Assembly: GCA_964057225.1 (NCBI GenBank)
Contig: OZ059897.1
Location: forward strand, 15,624,001-15,688,000
Length of the DNA: 64,000 nt
Direction of reading: 5' to 3'
Origin: Auanema rhodensis
Lineage: Eukaryota > Nematoda > Chromadorea > Rhabditida > Rhabditidae
Part shown: one piece after another, positions 1 through 9,087 of the stretch
How positions within the stretch are numbered: the first letter of the stretch is position 1
Layout: every line of letters begins with the position of its first letter
Position numbers and translations under genes: made by a program
The notes under the pieces: model-generated
The model's database searches: none
Seen by the model: only the letters and a program-made list of their open reading frames with translations
What the model was told of the DNA's origin: nothing

Positions 1-468
1 AATCCACAGCCTAAAACGGAGAAGAATCCTCAGCCAAAAGCGGAGAAGAATCCTCAGCCTAAAGCGGAGAAGAATCCACAGCCTAAAACGGAGAAGAATT
101 CTCAGCCTAAAGCGGAGAAGAATCCTCAGCCTAAAGCGGAGAAGAATCCACAGCCTAAAACGGAGAAGAATTCTCAGCCTAAAGCGGAGAAGAATCCTCA
201 GCCTAAAGCGGAGAAGAATCCACAGCCTAAAGTAGAGAAGAATCCACAGTCTAAAGCGGAGAAGAAACCACAGCCTAAAGCGGAGAAGAATCCACAGCCA
301 AAAGCGGAGAAGAATCCACAGCCTAAAGTAGAGAAGAATCCACAGTCTAAAGCGGAGAAGAAACCACAGCCAAAAGCGGAGAAGAATCCACAGCCTAAAG
401 TAGAGAAGAATCCACAGTCTAAAGCGGAGAAGAAACCACAGCCTAAAGCGGAGAAGAATCCACAGCTA
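1..468 (+). repeat. 24-bp coding minisatellite (8-aa unit NPQPKAEK)
   Basis: About 19 tandem 24-bp units with few substitutions (GCG/ACG/GTA for the seventh codon, CCT/CCA/TCT for the fourth) and no frame breaks. All differences keep the plus-strand frame open. This supports translation as part of the helicase gene. The minus-strand frame (Gly-Cys-Phe-Phe-Ser rich) is a shadow. The array runs off the left edge, so the true copy number is unknown. Confidence 0.9.
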
Positions 469-2743
469 CTGCATAGAAGTGCTCCATCGTCGATCAACAA
501 GGATTTTTTTCAATATTATATACCTAAAGTCAAAAGTCAGATTATTGATACAGGCAATTAAACTTTATCTTGAACACGAGTCAATAATTAATTAAATTTT
601 AGATCCATGTAAAGATTTAAATGATGCTATACTTGTTTTTCGAAAGGATCGGGCACAAGGAATGAAGACTATTGCAGACACAGTTCAGAAATATGCTTTT
701 CAATTGGCATTACATGACGAGTCCTATAAAGATCGACAAACATACACTACTTATCTATCATCATCTCTGGCACCACCATATCGCTTGGAATGTATCATAG
801 AGAACTCGAAAGGAAAACTCAACGGATGGTCTGAAAGAGAAATGATTTCTGCTAAAATTTGGAGAACTTGTGACAGTGGAGAAGATGAACTATGTGTATT
901 ACCGTTAATCATATTATCAATTGATTCTAATGGATATCAATCTTTCATCCGTTTAATTGCTCCATCATCATCTCATAAGATGTTAACTTTAGTTTTAAAG
1001 AATGGTTCAAGATTTAAGGCTAATCTTAAGCTATCTTCTAATTGCTGTCAGCAATTAAATATTCAACGTTTCCAAAGTTTTATACAAAACAGTTCTTCAA
1101 TTGCTCTGATATATCTTCAACTTTATGCGTCATCATTGACATCATCAGAAAAAAAGAATATTTGCTTCCCCTATTTTCCGAAAAACATATATCACATCAG
1201 CCAATTAATAAGCCTGCAAGGAAAGAAACTCTGTTTGAATAACGAACAATACAAAGCTATACAGCTAGCATGTAGTGATCACCCGTCTGTAGCAATTCAA
1301 TCTGCTTTCGGATCAGGTAAAACCTTAGTAGCAGCATTGATAGCTGCATGCTTTGCTTCAAGTTCACAAAACAAAACAGTTTTAATAGTATCTGAGACGA
1401 ATGCCGCTGTAGCACAGATTGCTAAGACGCTTAATAATTTAGACGATTTTCAATATCTGAATCCTATCCGCATCGTTGCTGATTCTGCTGACACTTTCAG
1501 TCGTCTATTATTTTCTCGATCTGGAGAAACGAATATCGATCTTCATAAACTATTTGACCGAATTTTGACTTATGATTTAAGTGGCCCCGAACGTACTTTA
1601 ATTTTAAAATTCAAACAAAAGTATGATATATTAGAGAAATACGTAACGGATGCTTCATCACGCCTTAACCTTGTTCAACCACCCAGAAAACAAACTGATC
1701 AAGAAGCTGATATTGGGTTCAAATTTCAACAATTGGGCATGACAATCCAAAATGACTTCAGGCGAGTCGTTGAAATAGTACTCAGATACCACAAACCTCG
1801 CATAATCGGAATCACTGCAAGTAAACTTTTGAAAGCATTGGAAAATAAAGCAACCAATGTGCATTCTATTGAATACTTTGCTTTAAATTCTGAAATGGTT
1901 ATCATTGATGAAGCTTCTCAACTTGCTGAAATTACTTTCCTGCAACTTCTCTCTCAACTACCAAATGCCAAATTCCGTCTAATAGGTGATCTTTACCAGT
2001 TACATCCTCATGCTAAGCTATCTTCCTCTCACCCTCTGGTGAAAGTTGGAGCACGCTCATCATTACAACTGTTTGAAAATGCTGTTACTAAAGGAAGATC
2101 TGCCATGGCCCACTTGAACAGTACATATCGCAGTCATCCAACTCTGGTTATGCTTCCGAACAAACTATTTTACAAAGGAAAACTGAGAAGTGGAACATCG
2201 TCACGAGAAAAAGATGAAGTTTTGAATTTACTAAACTTTCCTAATAAGAATACTCCGATGGCTTTTATTGATACTCCAAGCATTCATTATCGAAATGATT
2301 CAACTAGATCTCTCGGAAACAAAATTGAACAAAAGGTTTGCTTGGACCTCGTATGTTCTCTTTTGAATTTGGGAATTGCTCCGTCAAGAATATCTATTGT
2401 AACGTTCTATTTGGAGCAAAGAAAAGCTGTGAAAGATTTGTTTCAACCGAATAATAAAACCAATCAGGTTGCTATTAATACTGTGGATTCAATACAAGGA
2501 ACTGAATATGACATTGTTATTATTTTAACAACTAAGACAAAGTTTCATGCTAAAGAAGAGTTTCTTGTAAACTCACATCGGGTAAACGTTTCTATTACTC
2601 GAGCTAAATTAGCACAATTCATAATCGGGAGTCGAAGTTCACTAAGATCATTGAATATATGGAAAGATTTAGTAGACTGGTTCCAAGAGCAAAATGCTAT
2701 TATTAATTCTGATGGTATGAAAAAACTTTTTGATAGAAAATAA
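1..2743 (+). CDS. UPF1-like SF1 helicase with N-terminal 8-residue repeats (5' partial)
   Basis: The gene enters from the left edge already open in frame 1. Bases 1-535 encode about 19 copies of an eight-residue unit, NPQPKAEK with variants, then a short unique tail. A 67-nt intron at 536-602 (GT...TTTTAG, phase 1) joins this exon to 603-2743; one leftover A plus AT makes an Asn codon and the frame stays open. The ATG at 662 is therefore probably internal. Counting from that ATG, the helicase core shows Walker A GSGKT near residue 217, Walker B DEAS near 416, GDLYQLHP, YRSHP, DSIQGTEYD and motif VI SITRAK near 644. These are the motifs of the UPF1/DNA2/NAM7 group, ATP-driven RNA or DNA helicases. 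No zinc-finger CH domain is visible in this window. The function of the repeat region is unknown. The helicase call is firm; the exon join rests on phase and splice sites only. Confidence 0.85.
536..602 (+). other. 67-nt intron in helicase gene
   Basis: The donor GTCAGA follows an AAA A codon fragment and the acceptor is TTAAATTTTAG. Reading through would stop at TAA 559-561. Splicing restores one frame across the repeat exon and the helicase exon. The other nearby GT (529) gives the wrong phase. Confidence 0.65.
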
Positions 2744-3208
2744 ATTATATTAGCAACTGAATTGTTTTATATTTGTATTATATCAATATCTGTATCTGTA
2801 TCTATATCTATTATTTCTTTTTTAATAAATTTAATTTGTAACTATGCCATGATATTATATTGTTTTATAAACTTTGAGACCATTTTATTCGACAGAAATA
2901 TTATTTCAACATATTATGTTATTTCATTGAATGAATAAGTTAAAATGTGAAGACCAAGATCCGATTTCAGGGTAGATGAATTTACATTCTATCTTTAAAT
3001 TAAACTTCTTATATACTAAGTAGAAACTAATGCTAAAAATGTAAGAGTTATACTGTACGTGGGTGTACGCAAGTTTCATTCGACATTTTCAATTCAACGT
3101 TTATTCAAGAAAAATTTGAAATTTCTGCTGATTAATCAAAGCTTTTTGTTTAAAACACTTTGGAAAATCTTTCAAATTTCAAATTATTCTTTTTTTATAG
3201 TATAAACC
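2744..3208. other. Intergenic: helicase 3' end to cyclophilin H
   Basis: AT-rich spacer of 465 bp. An AATAAA at 2824-2829, about 80 nt after the helicase stop, is a reasonable polyadenylation signal. The spacer ends in a T-rich acceptor-like sequence at 3190-3200, just before the cyclophilin start. No other coding signal was seen. Confidence 0.6.
3199..3200 (+). promoter_or_regulatory. Acceptor-like site 8 nt before cyclophilin H ATG
   Basis: A T-run ending TTTTTTATAG lies just upstream of the ATG at 3209. It is the form expected of a 3' splice site for a spliced leader (trans-splicing) or for a 5'-UTR intron. Sequence alone cannot tell these apart. Confidence 0.45.
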
Positions 3209-3934
3209 ATGTGTGATTATGATAAATATCAAGAGCAATTACGCCATCCTGACAATCCTGTTGTTTTCATGGAAATGACTGCTGGTGGAGCTCCAATCGG
3301 AACTATTGTTGTAAGTTGATTAATTTCTATTTTTTTTGATAATCAATCATAGATGGAATTATTTGCTGATATATGTCCTAAAACAGCTGAAAATTTCCGG
3401 CAGTTTTGTACTGGCGAATATAGGAAAGACAGTTTACCCCTTGGATATAAGAACAGCCAATTCCACAGAGTCATCAAGGACTTCATGATTCAAGGAGGAG
3501 ACTTCGTTAATGTATTCTTACTTTCTTACTTTTCGTTTCCTCTCTTATTACTTTTTCAGGGAGACGGGACTGGATTAACTAGTATATACGGAGCTAAATT
3601 CCGGGATGAAAATTTCGAACTTACTCATACAGGTCCAGGAATACTTTCTATGGTAGATATTGCAAAAGCTGCAGTTGTAATCATTTTTTTAAAGGCTAAT
3701 GCTGGTTCTGATACAAATGGCTGCCAATTTTTCATAACTTGTTCTAAAACTTCTTTCCTTGATGGCAAGCATGTCGTTTTCGGTTGGCATAGGTTTTATG
3801 ATTAGTTTAATAGCTTTTTTTAAGGAAAAGTTCTTGACGGTTTACTAACAGTCAGAAAAATTGAAAATGTTCCTACTGGGGCGAATAATAAGCCGAAGAT
3901 TCCAATTGTTATCGCTCAATGTGGCCAGTTATAA
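3209..3934 (+). CDS. ppih: Cyclophilin H (peptidyl-prolyl isomerase, spliceosomal), 5 exons
   Basis: Exons are 3209-3310, 3353-3511, 3560-3652, 3695-3782 and 3825-3934; the four introns are 42-48 nt with GT-AG ends. The spliced product is 183 aa and aligns along its length with animal PPIH, including [53 protein letters not shown] and RKIENVPTG near the C-terminus. PPIH catalyses proline cis-trans isomerisation and binds the U4/U6 snRNP proteins in the nucleus. Catalytic Arg, Phe and Gln of the fold are kept. The Trp of the usual CDWLDG stretch is Phe here (TSFLDG), which in other cyclophilins weakens cyclosporin binding. The N-terminus is slightly longer than human PPIH. The next gene, Rab21, starts 165 bp downstream on the same strand. 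Confidence 0.95.
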
Positions 3935-4097
3935 TTTTTTCTGTTATTACTTTAATTATTATTGTTTCTCTTGTGTACAAATGGTCTCACACTCTTATGA
4001 ACTATGATAAGTCTTTAGTCTTTCGTTCGAGTCAAGGTTATATGCCTTCTTGTTTTATATAATCTATTGATGATTATAATTCATAATTCTATATATT

Positions 4098-4099
4098 AG
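4098..4099 (+). promoter_or_regulatory. Acceptor-like AG directly before Rab21 ATG
   Basis: TATATATTAG abuts the Rab21 start codon with no leader between. This suggests a trans-splice acceptor, or that the ATG opens a second exon. No upstream coding exon was recognised in the 165 bp after cyclophilin H. Confidence 0.45.
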
Positions 4100-4928
4100 A
4101 TGGAATATCGCTTTAAAGTTGTTTTACTCGGCGAAGGAGCTGTAGGAAAATCATCTCTTCTTTTACGTTACGTCGAGAATAAATTTGTGTCGAAACACAA
4201 TTCTACAATTCAGGTATGTAGCTTAATTCTTTCTGTCCAAGTCATCAATTTATTTATATTAGGCATCTTTTCTTTCAAAGTCAATAACAGTTGATGATAA
4301 ATTGATTGAATTAAATATATGGGATACTGCTGGACAGGAGAAATATCATGCATTGGGGCCAATTTACTATAGGTTTTTAAAGTTCTTATGCAAGTCTTAT
4401 AATTTTTTCTTCAGAGGTAGTCACGGGGCTCTTCTGATATATGACATAACAGATCAACAATCATTTGCTAAGGTATTATCCTTTTTCTGTTATTTAATTA
4501 ATTCAAAATCTAGGTAAAAGTTTGGGTGAAAGAGTTACAACGAGCCTTGGGAGATTCAGTTTCCCTTTATATAATTGGAAATAAATTAGATTTAGAAAGT
4601 GAGCGAACTGTCTCATTCGAGGAAGCTAGAAGGTATCGAATCGTATTTGGTACCCATAATGCCATGTATTCTAGTTATGCCGATACAGTGTTAGCTTCCT
4701 ATGCGGAAACTTCTGCCAAAGAAAACTTGGGAATCACCACAGTTTTCGAAGATCTTTGCCGATGTGAGATTTCATCTTTATAGAGTTTTAAATATTTATT
4801 ATTTTTAAGCTATGCTCGAATCAGCTAAAGAAAATCCAAATCTAAATCGATCAACTAATAGCACCCGTCGAACGATCGAATTAGTTGATGATGTGACTTC
4901 TTCCAGAAAAGGAAAATGCTGTAAATAA
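4100..4928 (+). CDS. rab21: Rab21 small GTPase, 6 exons
   Basis: Exons are 4100-4213, 4263-4372, 4415-4472, 4514-4632, 4675-4763 and 4810-4928; all five introns are 41-49 nt and phases agree. The product is 202 aa. It shows the P-loop GEGAVGKSS, the Rab21-typical QASFLSK after switch I, WDTAGQEKYHALGPIYYR (switch II), NKLD and ETSAK guanine-binding motifs, and a C-terminal CCK for geranylgeranylation. Rab21 acts on early endosomes in integrin and receptor traffic; that role comes from the family. The 42-nt intron at 4633-4674 is easily missed because it can be read through in frame, but removing it restores the conserved ARSYAD stretch. The catalytic Gln of DTAGQ is present. The N-terminus lacks the long Gly/Ala leader of vertebrate Rab21. 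Confidence 0.95.
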
Positions 4929-5292
4929 TAAGCGTAATATAAAATGTTGTATAGATTACTCACTTTTCGTGGAATGTTTGAAGGGAAGCTTGCTACTTAT
5001 TGCCGTATATCGTATGTACTTCACTCTTTTTTTTCTTACCATATCGAGCCAAAGTTTATGAACGCAAAGTCATATTTTCCCTTTTCTTTCCTTTGATTGT
5101 ATGATATTACTGGTAGGCTCCAATCGTTTTCTAGTCTTTTAAATACAAGAATTGAGTCCTTAATAAATTATTTTTTGTTTATTTTTCTTTGAAGTCTTGA
5201 CAATGTTTAGCAATCTATCTCTAAATTTGTTTTATGATGCCTCTTGTTCAGAAAATTTGATACTTGATTTGAAAGACAAAATCATGCTATCG
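4929..5292. other. Intergenic: Rab21 to tRNA-His
   Basis: AT-rich 3' flank. An AATAAA at 5162-5167 is a possible polyadenylation signal. No ORF with recognisable content was seen. Confidence 0.5.
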
Positions 5293-5364
5293 GCCCAAGT
5301 AGTATAGTGGTTAGTACTCCACGTTGTGGCCGTGGCGACACAGGTTCGATTCCTGTCTTGGGCA
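5293..5364 (+). tRNA. tRNA-His (GTG anticodon)
   Basis: The acceptor stem GCCCAAG pairs with CTTGGGC at 5357-5363, with discriminator A at 5364. The anticodon stem CCACG/CGTGG holds the loop TTGTGGC with GTG at 5326-5328. The A box (5300-5310, TAGTATAGTGG) and B box (5343-5353, GGTTCGATTCC) are intact. There is no intron. A TTTT run at 5369-5372 is the likely RNA polymerase III terminator. It sits about 170 bp left of the satellite array. Confidence 0.95.
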
Positions 5365-5532
5365 TTCCTTTTATACTTTTTTTGAAAAGTAACATTTTGG
5401 ATAAACGTTAGAACTAAGTATATATAACCTTTAATAAACTCTTTAAATGAAATTTAAAGCATTATTTTTAATTTTTTTGCTGTTCGTACAAAACTATTCT
5501 CGATTTTGGATAGCGGAAAAATTTGTTGGGTG
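5365..5532. other. AT-rich spacer between tRNA-His and satellite
   Basis: No gene is visible. Its right end (from about 5533, TGAATGTTCGATTTTCTC) already resembles the satellite with several mismatches, as expected for a degenerate array edge. Confidence 0.5.
5369..5372 (+). terminator. RNA polymerase III T-run after tRNA-His
   Basis: Four T residues start five bases after the tRNA end; a longer T7 run follows at 5377-5383 as backup. Confidence 0.6.
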
Positions 5533-7613
5533 AATGTTCGATTTTCTCAAAGACCGCAACTGTATTCAAATGAAAATAGTCACAACTTGGGTATTCAAAT
5601 GTGTAGAATCTGATGTTTCAAGTGAGATTTGACGTTGACTTTTCAATTTTCCGGAAACAAGGTTTATATCGACCCTATCCACAAATTTTGTTCACAAAAA
5701 AGTTCAGGCTGTAGGTACGTTGTGTCGGTTGATTGTTCGATTTTCTCAAAGATCAGCAACTGTATTCAAATGAAAATAGTCACAACTTGGGTATTCAGAT
5801 GTGTAGAATCTGATGTTTCAAGTGAGATTTGACGTTGACTTTTCAATTTTCCGGAAACAAGGTTTATATCGACCCTATCCACAAATTTTGTTCACAAAAA
5901 AGTTCAGGCTGTAGGTACGTTGTGTCGGTTGATTGTTCGATTTTCTCAAAGATCAGCAACTGTATTCAAATGAAAATAGTCACAACTTGGGTATTCAGAT
6001 GTGTAGAATCTGATGTTTCAAGTGAGATTTGACGTTGACTTTTCAATTTTCCGGAAACAAGGTTTATATCGACCCTATCCACAAATTTTGTTCACAAAAA
6101 AGTTCAGGCTGTAGGTACGTTGTGTCGGTTGATTGTTCGATTTTCTCAAAGATCAGCAACTGTATTCAAATGAAAATAGTCACAACTTGGGTATTCAGAT
6201 GTGTAGAATCTGATGTTTCAAGTGAGATTTGACGTTGACTTTTCAATTTTCCGGAAACAAGGTTTATATCGACCCTATCCACAAATTTTGTTCACAAAAA
6301 AGTTCAGGCTGTAGGCACGTTGTGTCGGTTGATTGTTCGATTTTCTCAAAGATCAGCAACTGTATTCAAATGAAAATAGTCACAACTTGGGTATTCAGAT
6401 GTGTAGAATCTGATGTTTCAAGTGAGATTTGACGTTGACTTTTCAATTTTCCGGAAACAAGGTTTATATCGACCCTATCCACAAATTTTGTTCACAATAA
6501 AGTTCAGGCTGTAGGTACGTTGTGTCGGTTGATTGTTCGATTTTCTCAAAGATCAGCAACTGTATTCAAATGAAAATAGTCACAACTTGGGTATTCAGAT
6601 GTGTAGAATCTGATGTTTCAAGTGAGATTTGACGTTGACTTTTCAATTTTCCGGAAACAAGGTTTATATCGACCCTATCCACAAATTTTGTTCACAAAAA
6701 AGTTCAGGCTGTAGGCACGTTGTGTCGGTTGATTGTTCGATTTTCTCAAAGATCAGCAACTGTATTCAAATGAAAATAGTCACAACTTGGGTATTCAGAT
6801 GTGTAGAATCTGATGTTTCAAGTGAGATTTGACGTTGACTTTTCAATTTTCCGGAAACAAGGTTTATATCGACCCTATCCACAAATTTTGTTCACAAAAA
6901 AGTTCAGGCTGTAGGCACGTTGTGTCGGTTGATTGTTCGATTTTCTCAAAGATCAGCAACTGTATTCAAATGAAAATGGTCACAACTTGGGTATTCAGAT
7001 GTGTAGAATCTGATGTTTCAAGTGAGATTTGACGTTGACTTTTCAATTTTCCGGAAACAAGGTTTATATCGACCCTATCCACAAATTTTGTTCACGAAAA
7101 AGTTCAGGCTGTAGGTACGTTGTGTCGGTTGATTGTTCGATCTTCTCAAAGATCAGCAACTGTATTCAAATGAAAATAGTCACAACTTGGGTATTCAGAT
7201 GTGTAGAATCTGATGTTTCAAGTGAGATTTGATGTTGACTTTTCAATTTTCCGGAAACAAGGTTTATATCGACCCTATCCACAAATTTTGTTCACAAAAA
7301 AGTTCAGGCTGTAGGTACGTTGTGTCGGTTGATTGTTCGATTTTCTCAAAGATCAGCAACTGTATTCAAATGAAAATAGTCACAACTTGGGTATTCAGAT
7401 GTGTAGAATCTGATGTTTCAAGTGAGATTTGACGTTGACTTTTCAATTTTCCGGAAACAAGGTTTATATCGACCCTATCCACAAATTTTGTTCACAAAAA
7501 AGTTCAGGCTGTGGGTACGTTGTGTCGGTTGATTGTTCGATTTTCTCAAAGATCAGCAACTGTATTCAAATGAAAATAGTCACAACTTGGGTATTCAGAT
7601 GTGTAGAATCTGA
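5533..7613 (+). repeat. 200-bp satellite, block A (~10.4 copies)
   Basis: Tandem units of exactly 200 bp, nearly identical, differing by single bases (GTAGGTACG/GTAGGCACG, CAAAAAA/CAATAAA). Each unit carries the perfect palindrome TTTCCGGAAA (for example 5648-5657). The first unit is diverged. Each unit reads as a 67-codon frame from a TTG to a TGA. Since 200 is not a multiple of 3 and no ATG starts it, this is not taken as a gene. Confidence 0.97.
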
Positions 7614-9087
7614 ATTTCCTAGTGAGATCAAGTCGGAATTTCTGTTTTTCTCCGAAAAAGGGTTTTTCTAATTTAGATTAATCATCTTAAATTAAATGTT
7701 TCAATGTTTAGTTCACTAATGAAGTCGAAAAAAGTTGAATAAAATGTAAAATAAAAAATAATAAAAAGTAAGTTAACTGAATAAATTTCTAATTAATATA
7801 AATAAGTTTATATATTATTTTTTAAAATAAATAAATAAAATATTTGAACCGAATTAATGATTATCAGTGGAGCGCATCTCCAAAAAGTGTTATTCTCTGG
7901 TATGGTTTTAAAGAAAAAATATGGTTAACAATAATAAATTCAGTATTATTTAACTTGAATATATTAAATCAAACCCGTAGAACCTGAAAAACCGATCAAA
8001 ATTCAAAAATATGGTCAAATTAAAGAGATATAACGACTTGAACATAGCCCTTATAGTAAGGCTATATTGTCTTAAGGTTTATATCATATATCCATTTTTT
8101 ATTTTATCATATAGTTACCAATTATATATAAATGTGGTCAATAGCCGAAAGGATAAGATGACAGACTGACAACCAAACAGTCCTAGATCGACTCCCCTAG
8201 GATACTGAACAGAACATAAGGTAAGACAAAGATTATAGAAAAGAGCCCAAGGATCAGGAGCCCAAGGATCAGGAGCCCGAGGATCAGGAGCCGCAGGATC
8301 AGGGGCCCAAGAATCAGGAGTCGGAGGACGAGGAGCCGAAGGATCAGGAGACCGATGGCGAAGAGCCCAAGGATAAGGAGCCGGAGGATCGGCAGCCCGA
8401 GGCCCAAGAATCAGGAGCCCGAGGACGAAGAGCCCAAGGATCAGGAGCCGGAGGATCAGGAGCTCGAGGACGAAGAGCCCAAGGATCAGGAACTCGAAGA
8501 CCAAGAGCCCAAGGATCAAGAGCCCGAGAAGGAGAAGCCTCGAGGAGGAGGAGCCGAGGAGCAGGATGCCAAAGATCAGAAGCCTGAGGATCAGGATGCC
8601 AAGGATCAGAAGCCTGAGGATCGGGAGCCGAGGAGGAGAAGCCCGAGGAGGAGGAGATATGGACTACCTTTTGCCTTCCAAAGACAAGCCCGAAGACGAG
8701 GAACCCAGGACCAGGAACACGAGGACGACGACCCCAGAAGCCTGGGAATCAGGAGCCAGAAAATCAGAAGCCGGAGGACGAGGAGCCCAAGATTCAGGAG
8801 CCGGAGGACGAGGAGCCCGAGAATCAGGAGCCGGAGGATCAGCAGCGCAAGGATCAGGAGAAGGAGGGTCGGGAGCCGAGGAGGAGAAGCCCGAGGAGGA
8901 GGAGATATGGACTACCTTTTGCCTTCCAAAGACAAGCCCGAGGACGAGGAACCCAGGACCAGGAACACAAGGACGAGGACCCCAGAAGCCCGAGGAGATC
9001 TGTGCAACCAGCAAATGATCTAGGAAGAAAATTTTAGCATACCGAGTATGAGAAGACCAACGACGAGAAACCCGAAAACGAGCCCAC
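7614..9087. repeat. Insert copy 1 within satellite (AT-rich part plus GC-rich minisatellite)
   Basis: A 1.47-kb non-satellite segment. The left half (7614-8240) is AT-rich with no recognised content. The right half (8245-9005) is a purine- and GC-rich minisatellite, sharply unlike its surroundings. The left junction keeps weak likeness to the satellite (AGTGAGAT); the right junction re-enters the monomer at CCACAAATTTTG. A second copy lies 4009 bp to the right at 11623-13096. No transposase, reverse transcriptase or terminal inverted repeat was seen. Confidence 0.85.
8245..9005 (+). repeat. 15-bp minisatellite with internal 248-bp duplication (copy 1)
   Basis: The early part is built on a 15-bp unit of the form GAGCCCAAGGATCAG, readable as Glu-Pro-Lys-Asp-Gln. 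It then drifts through point and frame changes. A longer block (about 122 bp) at 8621-8742, including GATATGGACTACC, recurs at 8869-8990, an offset of 248. Long frames are open on both strands (222 codons at 8355-9023 plus; 164 codons at 8664-9158 minus), mainly because the repeat lacks stops. Translation is not supported by homology. Confidence 0.85.

Noticed and set aside
198-500. Minus-strand Gly-Cys-Phe-rich frame
   Set aside because: It is the reverse-strand shadow of the coding 24-bp repeat; the plus frame continues in phase into the helicase.
3353-3805. Cyclophilin as an intronless 150-codon gene
   Set aside because: It includes translated introns and lacks the true N-terminus and C-terminus found in flanking exons.
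4526-4783. Rab21 3' frame without introns
   Set aside because: It reads through a 42-nt intron (4633-4674) and past the donor at 4764; splicing restores the conserved Rab21 sequence.
5629-7671. Series of overlapping 67-codon frames in the satellite
   Set aside because: They begin at TTG rather than ATG, end in the next unit at TGA, and exist only because each 200-bp unit happens to be open. The unit length is not a multiple of three, so no long protein results.
8115-8519. Minus-strand Leu/Pro-rich frames in the insert
   Set aside because: A by-product of the stop-poor 15-bp minisatellite; no homology and similar frames on the other strand.
7614-9087. Insert as a DNA transposon or retroelement
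   Set aside because: No transposase or reverse-transcriptase motif, no terminal inverted repeats, and no clear target-site duplication; its duplication is explained by the 4009-bp tandem unit.
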